Positions 37,728-45,281 of a stretch of 64,000 nt of DNA are shown in pieces. The position numbers were made by a program, and so were the translations under genes. The number at the start of each line of letters is the position of its first letter. Position 1 is the first letter of the stretch. Below the pieces are notes generated by a model that worked only from the letters and a program-made list of their open reading frames with translations, ran no database searches and was not told where the DNA came from. Source of the stretch: JAOXRU01 sp965247735 (GTDB lineage: Bacteria > Bacteroidota > Bacteroidia > Flavobacteriales > Flavobacteriaceae); the NCBI GenBank assembly GCA_965247735.1, contig CBDFHN010000002.1, positions 4,402,001 to 4,466,000 of the forward strand, read 5' to 3'.

Positions 37728-38303
37728 TTATGAACGAAACAATAAAAATAGAAGTTCAATAAAGTTCTTGCCTAAGATTCTCATTTTCTTAATGGCTCCA
37801 GCCAGAATATTTCGAACCGTCTGGTATTTAATCCCCAATAATTCGGAAATTTCAAGGTTGTTAAATTGTTGAAAATATTTTAAGTAGATAATCTCTCTTT
37901 CTCGAGAGCTCAATTTTTCTATAAGTAATTTTAATTCTTTAAGGATAATTTCTTTATTGTTGTCATCTTCCTCGTATGGAATAGTGCCATCATTTAAATT
38001 AAATTCTAGCAAATTGTCTTTTCGATACTTATAAATTTGATTCCTAAAACTTTTAAACAAATAAGCTTTTACGTTGCTAACAGCTGTTAAAGAGTTTTTG
38101 TAGTGCAGGAGATTCAAGTAGGTGTCGTGTATACAATCTTCAATTTCGTTTGATTTTAAATACCGTGTGCCAAAATTATATAACATCTGATAATGATAAC
38201 TATATATAGTTTGAAAAGCTTGCATGTCTCCTTGGGTAAACAAAAGCCATAATTCTTCTTGGGATTTTGTATCGGTTTTTGTACTTGTTCTGTTTTGAGG
38301 CAT
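37728..38303 (-). CDS. ECF RNA polymerase sigma factor
   Basis: 191 aa. Region 2 (about 20-90: LFTQGDMQAFQTIYSYHYQML, in parts; NEIEDCIHDTYLNLL; AYLFKSFRNQIYKYRK) and region 4 (about 130-180: LSSREREIIYLKYFQQFNNLEISELLGIKYQTVRN, in parts). Typical of Bacteroidota ECF factors paired with FecR. First gene of the locus. In ordinary loci fecR comes next; here the M14 gene lies between them. Confidence 0.94.
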   Translation of the reverse strand: MPQNRTSTKTDTKSQEELWLLFTQGDMQAFQTIYSYHYQMLYNFGTRYLKSNEIEDCIHDTYLNLLHYKNSLTAVSNVKAYLFKSFRNQIYKYRKDNLLEFNLNDGTIPYEEDDNNKEIILKELKLLIEKLSSREREIIYLKYFQQFNNLEISELLGIKYQTVRNILAGAIKKMRILGKNFIELLFLLFRS

Positions 38304-38725
38304 AAAGCAAATAGGTTTCGGTCACATTTAAAATCGCAACTATCCTGTCATATATTGAGAACACCATTTTTCTCAAAATGGCTTCTGTGTTATGCGACCT
38401 AAGGAGTATCGACTTGACTAACATACAATTTTTAAAACAATTTTTAAAATTTAGGTATTTCTTAATGTTTTTGTTCTATATAATCAGATACTTATGATTT
38501 ATAATCGATGAAATTTACGGTGTTATTGAAGAATTCAATAATTTGAATCCTAGCCTAAAATGTGAATTTTAAATATATCATAAAGAGCCCATTTTTAGTA
38601 GGTGATAAGTCTTATCTATTTACATTTGAATTTGAATTCGTCAAGTGTAATTTTGATGGAGATTAAAGTGAAAAAAAACAATCAAAATGATGGATAAAAA
38701 ATTGTGACGCGTGTTTTAAAAGTTT
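38304..38725. other. Gene-free region between the sigma-factor gene and the gyrB promoters
   Basis: AT-rich, divergent upstream region of the sigma-factor gene and gyrB. No ORF with coding character. A short inverted repeat (TTGAGAA ... TTCTCAA, about 38357-38376) lies about 55 nt upstream of the sigma-factor start. No match to the repeated 50-bp element is present here, so the sigma gene itself seems not to carry it. Confidence 0.45.
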
Positions 38726-38756
38726 TTGCTTTCGGAAAAGTAAAATTCTAAGTTTG
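38726..38756 (+). promoter_or_regulatory. Upstream gyrB promoter
   Basis: TTG at 38726-38728, 20 bp, then TAAGTTTG at 38749-38756: a full match to the Bacteroidota -33/-7 pattern. It would give a leader of about 245 nt before the preferred gyrB start. Confidence 0.65.
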
Positions 38757-38844
38757 TAGCCATAGAATTGATTTGTTTTAAGCTGTTTTAAACACTTGTT
38801 TAATAGTTCCTAATTATTATTTCAATGGAATCATATGTTATTTT

Positions 38845-38872
38845 GGCTTATAAGCTATAAATAAGCCTTTTT
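38845..38872 (+). promoter_or_regulatory. Hairpin with T-tract in the gyrB leader
   Basis: GGCTTAT (38845-38851) pairs with ATAAGCC (38861-38867), followed by five T. It lies between the two gyrB promoters, so only transcripts from the upstream one would contain it. It resembles a weak terminator or attenuator. The first half recurs at 38923-38937 with 14 of 15 bases identical. Confidence 0.4.
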
Positions 38873-38959
38873 AAGAGCATATTTTTTTTTCAGAGGTTAT
38901 TGTTAATAACTATTTAAAAACAGGCTTAAAAGCTATAGGTGATAACTAGTACTTAGCGG

Positions 38960-38967
38960 TATATTTG
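38960..38967 (+). promoter_or_regulatory. Proximal gyrB -7 element
   Basis: TATATTTG, a full TAnnTTTG match. Transcription would start close to 38974, leaving almost no leader for an ATG at 38982 but about 35 nt for the ATG at 39009. No clear TTG at the usual distance. Confidence 0.5.
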
Positions 38968-39008
38968 TAGAGGAGCCAGAAATGGCTAACAACAAAACGA
39001 ATAAAAAT

Positions 39009-40952
39009 ATGAGCGAAGAAAAAAAGCCAGGAGATTATTCAGCAGATAGTATTCAGGCATTAGAAGGTATGGAGCATGTACGTATGCGTCCATCCATGTA
39101 TATTGGTGATGTTGGTACTAGAGGATTGCACCACTTAGTTTATGAGGTTGTAGATAACTCTATTGATGAGGCAATGGCAGGGCATTGTAATGAGATTAAT
39201 GTTATTATTAACGAAGATAACTCTATTACTACAATAGATGATGGTCGTGGTATTCCTGTTGGATTACATAAAAAAGAAGGTGTTTCTGCGCTTGAGGTTG
39301 TAATGACTAAAATTGGTGCTGGAGGTAAATTCGATAAAGATTCTTATAAGGTATCTGGTGGTTTGCACGGGGTTGGTGTATCTTGTGTTAATGCACTTTC
39401 AGATCATTTAAGAGCTACAGTTTATAGAGATGGTGAAGTTTGGGAACAAGAGTATGAAAAAGGAAAAGCACTTTATCCCGTAAAACGTATTGGAGATTCA
39501 GATAAAAGAGGAACTACTGTAACTTTTAGACCAGACCCTACTATTTTTACCCAAACGTTAGAATATAATTATGATACTTTAGCGGCACGTTTAAGAGAAT
39601 TGGCCTACCTTAATCAGGGGATTACCATAACTTTAGTTGACAAGCGTCATAAGGATGAGGAGGGTAATGATGTTTCAGAAACATTCCATAGTACGGAAGG
39701 ATTGCCTGAATTTATCAGGTACTTGGATGCAACCAGAGAGCAGTTAACTTCTGGTGTGATTGCGATGAATGGGGAGAAGAATGGTATTCCTGTAGAAGTT
39801 GCTATGGTGTACAATACTTCCTATTCTGAAAATTTACACTCTTATGTAAATAATATTAATACTCATGAAGGAGGAACGCATCTTTCAGGGTTTAGAAGAG
39901 GGCTTACGCATACACTTAAAAAATATGCAGAGTCTTCTGGTTTGTTATCAAAATTAAAATTTGAAATTGCAGGTGATGACTTTAGAGAAGGTCTTACGGC
40001 AATTATTTCTGTAAAGGTTGCTGAGCCTCAATTTGAAGGACAGACAAAAACAAAACTAGGAAACAGAGAGGTTACTTCTGCGGTAAGTCAGGCAGTTTCA
40101 GAAATGTTAACTGATTATTTGGAAGAAAATCCAGATGATGCAAAAACTATTGTTCAAAAGGTAATACTTGCAGCTCAAGCACGTCATGCAGCTACTAAGG
40201 CTCGTGAGATGGTACAGCGTAAGACAGTAATGTCTATTGGTGGTTTGCCTGGGAAATTATCAGATTGTTCTGAGCAAGATCCTACAAAATGCGAAGTATT
40301 CCTTGTCGAGGGAGATTCGGCGGGTGGAACGGCCAAGCAAGGTCGTGACCGTATGTTTCAAGCTATTTTGCCATTAAGAGGTAAGATTCTGAATGTAGAG
40401 AAGGCAATGCAACATAAGGTTTTTGAAAATGAAGAAATCAAAAATATCTTTACTGCACTTGGAGTTACTATTGGAACGGAAGAAGATAGTAAAGCATTAA
40501 ACTTATCAAAATTAAGATACCATAAAGTAGTGATTATGTGTGATGCCGATGTAGATGGATCGCATATTGCTACATTGATTTTAACATTCTTCTTTAGGTA
40601 TATGAAGGAGTTGATTGAAAATGGGCATATCTATATTGCTGCACCACCATTATATTTGGTTAAAAAAGGAGCTAAAAAAATATATGCTTGGAGCGATAAA
40701 GAGCGTGATGAGATAAGTGAGAAAATGGGAGGAACAGGGATAAATATCCAACGTTATAAAGGTCTTGGGGAAATGAACGCCGAGCAACTATGGGATACCA
40801 CGATGAATCCAGAGTTTAGAACAATGAGAAGGGTGACTATTGATAATCTAACAGAAGCAGATAGAGTTTTCTCTATGTTAATGGGAGATGAGGTGCCACC
40901 ACGTAGAGAGTTTATAGAGAAAAACGCTGTTTATGCCAATATTGATGCATAA
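39009..40952 (+). CDS. gyrB: DNA gyrase subunit B
   Basis: 647 aa from the ATG at 39009 (MSEEKKPGDYSADSIQALEG), the usual flavobacterial start. An in-frame ATG at 38982 has an AGGAG six bases upstream but would lie almost at the predicted transcription start, so both remain possible. ATPase domain of the GHKL type (EVVDNSIDEAMAG, DDGRGIPVG, GGLHGVGVSCVNALS), transducer with QTKTKLGN, Toprim motifs EGDSAGG and DADVDGSHI, and the C-terminal GEMNAEQLWDTTM. It supplies ATP-driven negative supercoiling together with GyrA. Confidence 0.97.
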   Translation: MSEEKKPGDYSADSIQALEGMEHVRMRPSMYIGDVGTRGLHHLVYEVVDNSIDEAMAGHCNEINVIINEDNSITTIDDGRGIPVGLHKKEGVSALEVVMTKIGAGGKFDKDSYKVSGGLHGVGVSCVNALSDHLRATVYRDGEVWEQEYEKGKALYPVKRIGDSDKRGTTVTFRPDPTIFTQTLEYNYDTLAARLRELAYLNQGITITLVDKRHKDEEGNDVSETFHSTEGLPEFIRYLDATREQLTSGVIAMNGEKNGIPVEVAMVYNTSYSENLHSYVNNINTHEGGTHLSGFRRGLTHTLKKYAESSGLLSKLKFEIAGDDFREGLTAIISVKVAEPQFEGQTKTKLGNREVTSAVSQAVSEMLTDYLEENPDDAKTIVQKVILAAQARHAATKAREMVQRKTVMSIGGLPGKLSDCSEQDPTKCEVFLVEGDSAGGTAKQGRDRMFQAILPLRGKILNVEKAMQHKVFENEEIKNIFTALGVTIGTEEDSKALNLSKLRYHKVVIMCDADVDGSHIATLILTFFFRYMKELIENGHIYIAAPPLYLVKKGAKKIYAWSDKERDEISEKMGGTGINIQRYKGLGEMNAEQLWDTTMNPEFRTMRRVTIDNLTEADRVFSMLMGDEVPPRREFIEKNAVYANIDA

Positions 40953-40973
40953 ATAGTATTTAGATAAATAGTT

Positions 40974-41006
40974 AAAAGGTCGCGATAATATCGCGACCTT
41001 TTTTTT
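40974..41006 (+). terminator. Terminator of gyrB
   Basis: A long near-perfect GC-containing stem (AAAAGGTCGCGATA against TATCGCGACCTTTT) followed by a T-run, about 20 nt past the gyrB stop. Confidence 0.92.
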
Positions 41007-41115
41007 GCAGTAAAATTAATAATTGAATTCGGTTGTATGGTACAGCTTTCTGGTTGGATCAAGATTAATAGTTTTTACTTCGTCTAAAGGAGTTCATTGC
41101 TAATGAGCTTTGTTA

Positions 41116-41123
41116 GTTGTTAT
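41116..41123. repeat. Left target-site duplication of the insertion sequence
   Basis: GTTGTTAT, repeated exactly at 42550-42557 on the other side of the element. Eight bp is the duplication length usual for ISL3-like elements. Confidence 0.85.
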
Positions 41124-41155
41124 GGATCAAGTCCAAAAGTTGTGGGATTTTAGGA

Positions 41156-42148
41156 TTATGCAAAAATTGTAGTAAGTCTAAATAAGAAAAAGTCTACATT
41201 TCTAACCCCTCTAAATTGTGCTCTAAAGGCTTTAATTTTAGCATTGAAAGATTCTGCAGACGCATTTGTACTTCTATTATCAAAATAGTTGAGTATATTT
41301 TGATAATGTATTGACATTGTTCTAGCGATTGTGTTGAAGCTTTTAAATTTAGCTTGTCTTACTTTTTCATCCCATTTTGCAAGCCTGATAAGTGCTGAAG
41401 TTTTGTCTTTGGTATTATTAAATATCCAAGATAGGTTTTGGCATAACTTATATGCTTTCTCTAGATCTGGATATCTCTGAAAAAGGACTTCTGCTCTTTT
41501 GGATTGATTGTCAGTCCATTTACTACTTGATTTATATAATAAATATCTGCTTCTTGCTAATAATTGCTTTAAAGTATCTCCATTGGGCAGTAGTTTTGGA
41601 GTGTATTTTAATGATTTATTTCTAGCATATTCTATGGCATCATTTTCAGTATCTAAAGCATCCCATCGATGTTTTATTCTTATTTCTTGTAATGCGTCCA
41701 AGGCTAGTTTTTGCACGTGAAAACGATCTATTACTAAGGTAGCATTTGGGAAAGACTTTTTAACGATAAGTCCCATATTACCTGCCATATCTAAAGTTAC
41801 CTCTTTAACTTTCTTGCGTTGCTTTAAAGGAATTTTCTCTAGTATTTTTATCACAGTTTCGGCTTTGGTTCCTTTGACCATTGCAACTAAGGCTCCCTTC
41901 TTTCCTTTTGCTTTTTTATTGGTTAGTATGGTATATAAATCACCATTAGAAAAGGCAGTCTCATCAAGGGATAAATTTGCGCCTAAGTTTTGTGCGAATA
42001 ATAGCCAATCTGTTGCGTGTTGTTTTTGACCCCACGCTTTAAAATCACTCAGATAGTCCTTGTACTGTCTTTGTAGACTTCTGGGATTAACACCATAGAA
42101 ATTAGCTACAAGTGTTGTACTTGAAGCGTTATTACTTATAGACCTCTT
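41156..42148 (-). CDS. ISAon1-type DDE transposase, catalytic frame
   Basis: The frame is open from 42148 (just after a TAA at 42149-42151) to 41156, 330 aa, with no suitable ATG at its upstream end. It begins KRSISNNASSTTLVANFYG and includes DDE residues in LSLDETAFSNG, TLVIDRFHVQK and STNASAESFNAK. The first Asp lies upstream of the internal ATG at 41881, so a 241-residue product from that ATG would lack part of the active site. Expression probably needs a +1 frameshift from the N-terminal frame near its AAG-TAA end, or a non-ATG start. Relation to ISL3-like transposases is by recognition. Confidence 0.85.
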   Translation of the reverse strand, partial: KRSISNNASSTTLVANFYGVNPRSLQRQYKDYLSDFKAWGQKQHATDWLLFAQNLGANLSLDETAFSNGDLYTILTNKKAKGKKGALVAMVKGTKAETVIKILEKIPLKQRKKVKEVTLDMAGNMGLIVKKSFPNATLVIDRFHVQKLALDALQEIRIKHRWDALDTENDAIEYARNKSLKYTPKLLPNGDTLKQLLARSRYLLYKSSSKWTDNQSKRAEVLFQRYPDLEKAYKLCQNLSWIFNNTKDKTSALIRLAKWDEKVRQAKFKSFNTIARTMSIHYQNILNYFDNRSTNASAESFNAKIKAFRAQFRGVRNVDFFLFRLTTIFA

Positions 42149-42488
42149 TTAAAAAAGCAGCAAATTCACTAGTTATTCTAGTTCCTTTTGCTACTAAATC
42201 CCAATCTCTTGTAACTACTTTACTAGTCACTTCATTAAGCCATCTACGCCGTGTTATATGCAGATAAACATCCTTACCTCGTATAGGGAAATCTTGAACG
42301 GTCGCCTCTGGAAAGAAGCCTTTAGAGTGGAGTTTAGCATTATTAAGTACAGATGGAACCTCATTTAATTCTGTAAAATAGAAATGTATCTCTTCTCCTT
42401 TAATCTCGTGTTTGGTTAAATCAAAATGACTTACCAGTACTTCGGGAAGTAATAAATTAGCAACTGCAAATAAAGCGTCTGAGGACAT
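42132..42488 (-). CDS. ISAon1-type transposase, N-terminal region protein
   Basis: 118 aa, matching the separately encoded N-terminal part typical of this group (LFAVANLLLPEVLVSHFDL, LHSKGFFPEATVQDFPIRGKDVYLHITRRRW in parts, FAAFLKEVYK). Probably DNA-binding. Its end overlaps the catalytic frame by about 17 nt in the +1 register, the usual place for a frameshift fusion in such elements. Confidence 0.88.
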   Translation of the reverse strand: MSSDALFAVANLLLPEVLVSHFDLTKHEIKGEEIHFYFTELNEVPSVLNNAKLHSKGFFPEATVQDFPIRGKDVYLHITRRRWLNEVTSKVVTRDWDLVAKGTRITSEFAAFLKEVYK

Positions 42489-42549
42489 AGAAATTTTAAA
42501 AGCAAAGTTGCCTCTAATTTAGTTACTCCACAACTTTTTGTGTTGAGCC

Positions 42550-42557
42550 GTTGTTAT
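42550..42557. repeat. Right target-site duplication of the insertion sequence
   Basis: GTTGTTAT, identical to 41116-41123. Confidence 0.85.
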
Positions 42558-42801
42558 CTTATGATGTAAATTTATAACTAGTAAAATTATGCTACTACTT
42601 TGTGTTTTTCTTAATGTAAGGTGTTGAATAAAAATCCATAAAACGCCTAGTTTAGGTATTGTTTTATAGATTATTTGCGGCGCACACATTGTTTATATGA
42701 CGGTTTGTGTATAAGTAATGATTTTTTACAACAAAAGAACTAGGAAAAGAAAGCTGTTTTTGTATTTTTAGTTAATTATAAATTAAAAACGTCATGTTGT
42801 T

Positions 42802-43551
42802 ATGAAATTTAAATTAGTTGCATTAATGTTTGTGTCGAGTCTAATGGCTTTTGCGCAACAAGATTCAAAAGAAGAGTTAAAAAAGAAAGAAAAACAAGCG
42901 AAATTCGATCCTGCATATACTTCGTATTCAAATAAAAAAATCGCTTATTTAACAATTAAGGGTCAGGAAGAAATAGAAGGCAAGGTAAAAGGGTTGGGTC
43001 GTAAGAAAGGACAGATTAGAGAAGTTAAATTTGAGATGCCTGACGGATCCGTTAAAAAAATTCCAGCTGCCGAAATAGCCTCACTCTATGTTTCTCCATC
43101 TGGGTTGGACAAGTTTAGTAAAATGGGAGGTGTTTTTAATGATATTTCAAAATGGGGGGATTCTAGCTTAAAAGATGTTGTAAATAAAGGGTATACTTTT
43201 TATACGAATGAAATGGTTTCTTTAAAAAACAAAAAAGATCCAAAGGAGTATTTAATGCAATTGGTGAATCCGCGTTTTAGTAATGTTTTTAAAGTGTATT
43301 CAGATCCTTTTGCGAAAAAAACATCTAGTGTTGGTTTTGGAGGTGTGAAATTAGCAGGAGGTATAGCAAAATCATACTACGTTAAAAAAGGTGATAAGAT
43401 GATTTGGTTGCATAAAAGTGATTTTAAAGATTTTATGGCAGAATTATTTTTTGATAATGAAGAATTTGTAGCTAAGTACCCTGAGAGAAAAATGAAATGG
43501 AGTCTTTTAGGAGTTTACATTTTGGATTATACAGAGTTTAGTCTAAAATAG
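42802..43551 (+). CDS. Exported protein of unknown function
   Basis: 249 aa with a signal peptide (MKFKLVALMFVSSLMAFAQ). The mature part starts with a Lys/Glu-rich stretch, then an SH3-like beta segment (IAYLTIKGQEEIEGKVKGLGRKKGQI), a helical region, and a hydrophilic C-terminal domain (YYVKKGDKMIWLHKSDFKDF). Not assigned to a named family. Own terminator. Its upstream sequence loosely resembles those of the next two genes. Confidence 0.75.
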   Translation: MKFKLVALMFVSSLMAFAQQDSKEELKKKEKQAKFDPAYTSYSNKKIAYLTIKGQEEIEGKVKGLGRKKGQIREVKFEMPDGSVKKIPAAEIASLYVSPSGLDKFSKMGGVFNDISKWGDSSLKDVVNKGYTFYTNEMVSLKNKKDPKEYLMQLVNPRFSNVFKVYSDPFAKKTSSVGFGGVKLAGGIAKSYYVKKGDKMIWLHKSDFKDFMAELFFDNEEFVAKYPERKMKWSLLGVYILDYTEFSLK

Positions 43552-43578
43552 AACTGAGCAAAGTTTAAGAGTTTTATT

Positions 43579-43608
43579 AAAAGTCACCTTTTTTGGTGGC
43601 TTTTTTTT
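43579..43608 (+). terminator. Terminator downstream of the gene ending at 43551
   Basis: AAAAGTCACC pairs with GGTGGCTTTT (one G-U) around a 6-nt T-rich loop, followed by a T-run. Confidence 0.85.
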
Positions 43609-43639
43609 GTTTTATATAGCGTTGACCTGTTAAAAGAGC

Positions 43640-43697
43640 GGCTTCACAACAAAAATTAGGGAAGAACTGATTGTGTAGTTTTATTTGTTTAGAAATT
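43640..43697 (+). repeat. Upstream repeat, copy 1 (ahead of the lipoprotein gene at 43752)
   Basis: 24 bases at 43640-43663 (GGCTTCACAAC ... TTAGGGAA) and a second block TTATTTGTTTAGAAATT at about 43680-43696 recur exactly upstream of the gene at 45282, with almost the same spacing (40 against 42 nt). Confidence 0.75.
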
Positions 43698-43751
43698 ACA
43701 TTAAATACAGTGTTTAAAAGTGTGTTTTGTTTTAAAATAAATTAGATAAAA

Positions 43752-45008
43752 ATGAAAAATAGTAAAAGAAAAAACGTGGTGAAGGCATGGGTGTTCTTGT
43801 TGTTTTTTGCGGCGTTATTTGCAGGTTGTAGTAAGGATGATGTAGAGGATAAGGCTATGTCAGAAGAGGTTATTGAAGAAGAATTGGAGCCAAAAATAGG
43901 GCTAAAGTTTTTTGGAGAAAAAGCAAGTTCGGATGGGGGGAGTAGGATTTTTAAAACACCGTCAGGTTTTTTGTCTTTTGAAACTAGAAACGATTATTAT
44001 CACGGCGCATCAACTGGTGATAGCGATTGGGTTATAAGGAAGTTAGATGATTCGTTAAGTTTGGTTGAGGAGTATGTGTTGGATATAGAGTCGTTTGATG
44101 ATTTAGTTGATGTTGTTAGGATAGATAATGAAAGTTTCGCGGCAATTGGAAGTTTTTCAATTTCTTCACCTTATGAAAGTAAATCTTTTCCTGTGATAAA
44201 AATATTGAATACAGAAGGTGAGGTTTTAAATTCGTTAGTTATTGGGGTCCCGCAAACTAGTGGTGGATCTAATAATGGAAAGCTAAAAAGTGTTTTTTAT
44301 AAGAATAGTGTACTTTATTTAGCTGTAGATATTGATGGTAATCAGACAAGTGTTGTGGCTTTAGATTTATCGTTAAGTTTACTCTGGAGTAATCTTTATG
44401 AAGGTTCAAGGTATTCATATGTTACTGCTGATGAGGGTTATGTTTATTTTGTAAATAATTATTATAATTCTAATGATTATTTGTATAATTCTTTGTCATT
44501 GAGGAAGTTGAATAAAGATAATGGAGAAGAGGTTTATGTAAAAACATATGAGAATATTGAAGGAGATTTTAATTATGAATTTGGAATTAAAAAAATAATA
44601 CATGACCAGGATTATCTATACTTAGCAGGTGAGGGAGGAAGAGATGTGAAACATTCGATAGGAGCAATCCCTCAAGGAATAGTTGTTAAGGTTGATAAAA
44701 TAACAGGATTAGAAGAAAATCGTTTGTTTTTTACAGATTTTTGGTATTTGAGTGATGTAGAATTTGTGGGTAATGATTTAGTGATTTCTGGTTGGACAAG
44801 TGGTAGTTTTATTCGAATACGAAGGATTGATACTGAAGGGAAAACAATATGGGAGTACGAGTATAATCATGGAAATAATGATACGGTTAGAGATATTGGT
44901 GTGCTGAGTAATGAAGGAGTTTATTTTACTGGAAGTGTAGATATGGGAACTCCTCCGGATAGCGATGTTGTTATTGGAATTCTTAATTCCGAAGGAGTTA
45001 TAGAGTGA
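43752..45008 (+). CDS. Lipoprotein with a beta-propeller-like repeat pattern
   Basis: 418 aa with a lipobox (FAALFAGCSKDD). After an acidic linker (EEVIEEELEP) there are repeated four-stranded patterns with VIRKLDDSLSLVEEYVLD, VIKILNTEGEVLNSLVIG, VALDLSLSLLWSNLY, LRKLNKDNGEEVYVKTYE and RIRRIDTEGKTIWEYEYN, as in PQQ-like or other beta-propeller surface proteins. No sorting domain, no catalytic motif. Not identified further. It shares an upstream repeat with the following gene. Confidence 0.75.
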   Translation: MKNSKRKNVVKAWVFLLFFAALFAGCSKDDVEDKAMSEEVIEEELEPKIGLKFFGEKASSDGGSRIFKTPSGFLSFETRNDYYHGASTGDSDWVIRKLDDSLSLVEEYVLDIESFDDLVDVVRIDNESFAAIGSFSISSPYESKSFPVIKILNTEGEVLNSLVIGVPQTSGGSNNGKLKSVFYKNSVLYLAVDIDGNQTSVVALDLSLSLLWSNLYEGSRYSYVTADEGYVYFVNNYYNSNDYLYNSLSLRKLNKDNGEEVYVKTYENIEGDFNYEFGIKKIIHDQDYLYLAGEGGRDVKHSIGAIPQGIVVKVDKITGLEENRLFFTDFWYLSDVEFVGNDLVISGWTSGSFIRIRRIDTEGKTIWEYEYNHGNNDTVRDIGVLSNEGVYFTGSVDMGTPPDSDVVIGILNSEGVIE

Positions 45009-45167
45009 GTTTTGTGTTAGTATTCAGATAGCTGTTTGGTGAGTTGGATTAAAAATTACCAGATAAAAAGGATGAAGTTTATATGTGTTATAAACTATGT
45101 CTATTAAAAATGGTTTGGACACAGACGTTTTTTTTGTTTAAAAAAGGGCTTGACTATTGAAAAAGAG

Positions 45168-45226
45168 GGCTTCACAACAAAAATTAGGGAAATATGCATC
45201 GTATTTTTTTTATTTGTTTAGAAATT
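45168..45226 (+). repeat. Upstream repeat, copy 2 (ahead of the DUF6588 gene at 45282)
   Basis: The same 24-base block at 45168-45191 and TTATTTGTTTAGAAATT at 45210-45226 as in copy 1. The region between the blocks is not conserved, so this looks like shared regulatory sequence or a partial duplication rather than a simple repeat. Confidence 0.75.
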
Positions 45227-45281
45227 TCACTTTAAAATAATGATTTTTTTATGAAATGGACCTAACTTAAATTACATAAAA

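Larger units (their letters stand above)
41124..42549 (-). mobile_element. Complete ISAon1-type insertion sequence (1426 bp)
   Basis: Bounded by imperfect 22-bp inverted repeats (18/22): GGATCAAGTCCAAAAGTTGTGG at its left end, quoted here as GGATCAAG ... AAAAGTTGTGG (41124-41145), and the complement of 42528-42549 (GGCTCAAC ... AAAAGTTGTGG). Flanked by the exact 8-bp duplication GTTGTTAT. It carries two overlapping transposase frames on the minus strand. Exact ends and duplication suggest a fairly recent, intact insertion between gyrB and the gene at 42802. Confidence 0.9.

Noticed and set aside
38360..38390. A third copy of the repeated 50-bp element ahead of the sigma gene
   Set aside because: Compared by eye with both copies; only a short unrelated inverted repeat is present.
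41156..41881. A complete transposase starting at the internal ATG 41881
   Set aside because: This product would lack the first catalytic Asp (LSLDETAFS lies upstream), so the real frame extends to 42148.
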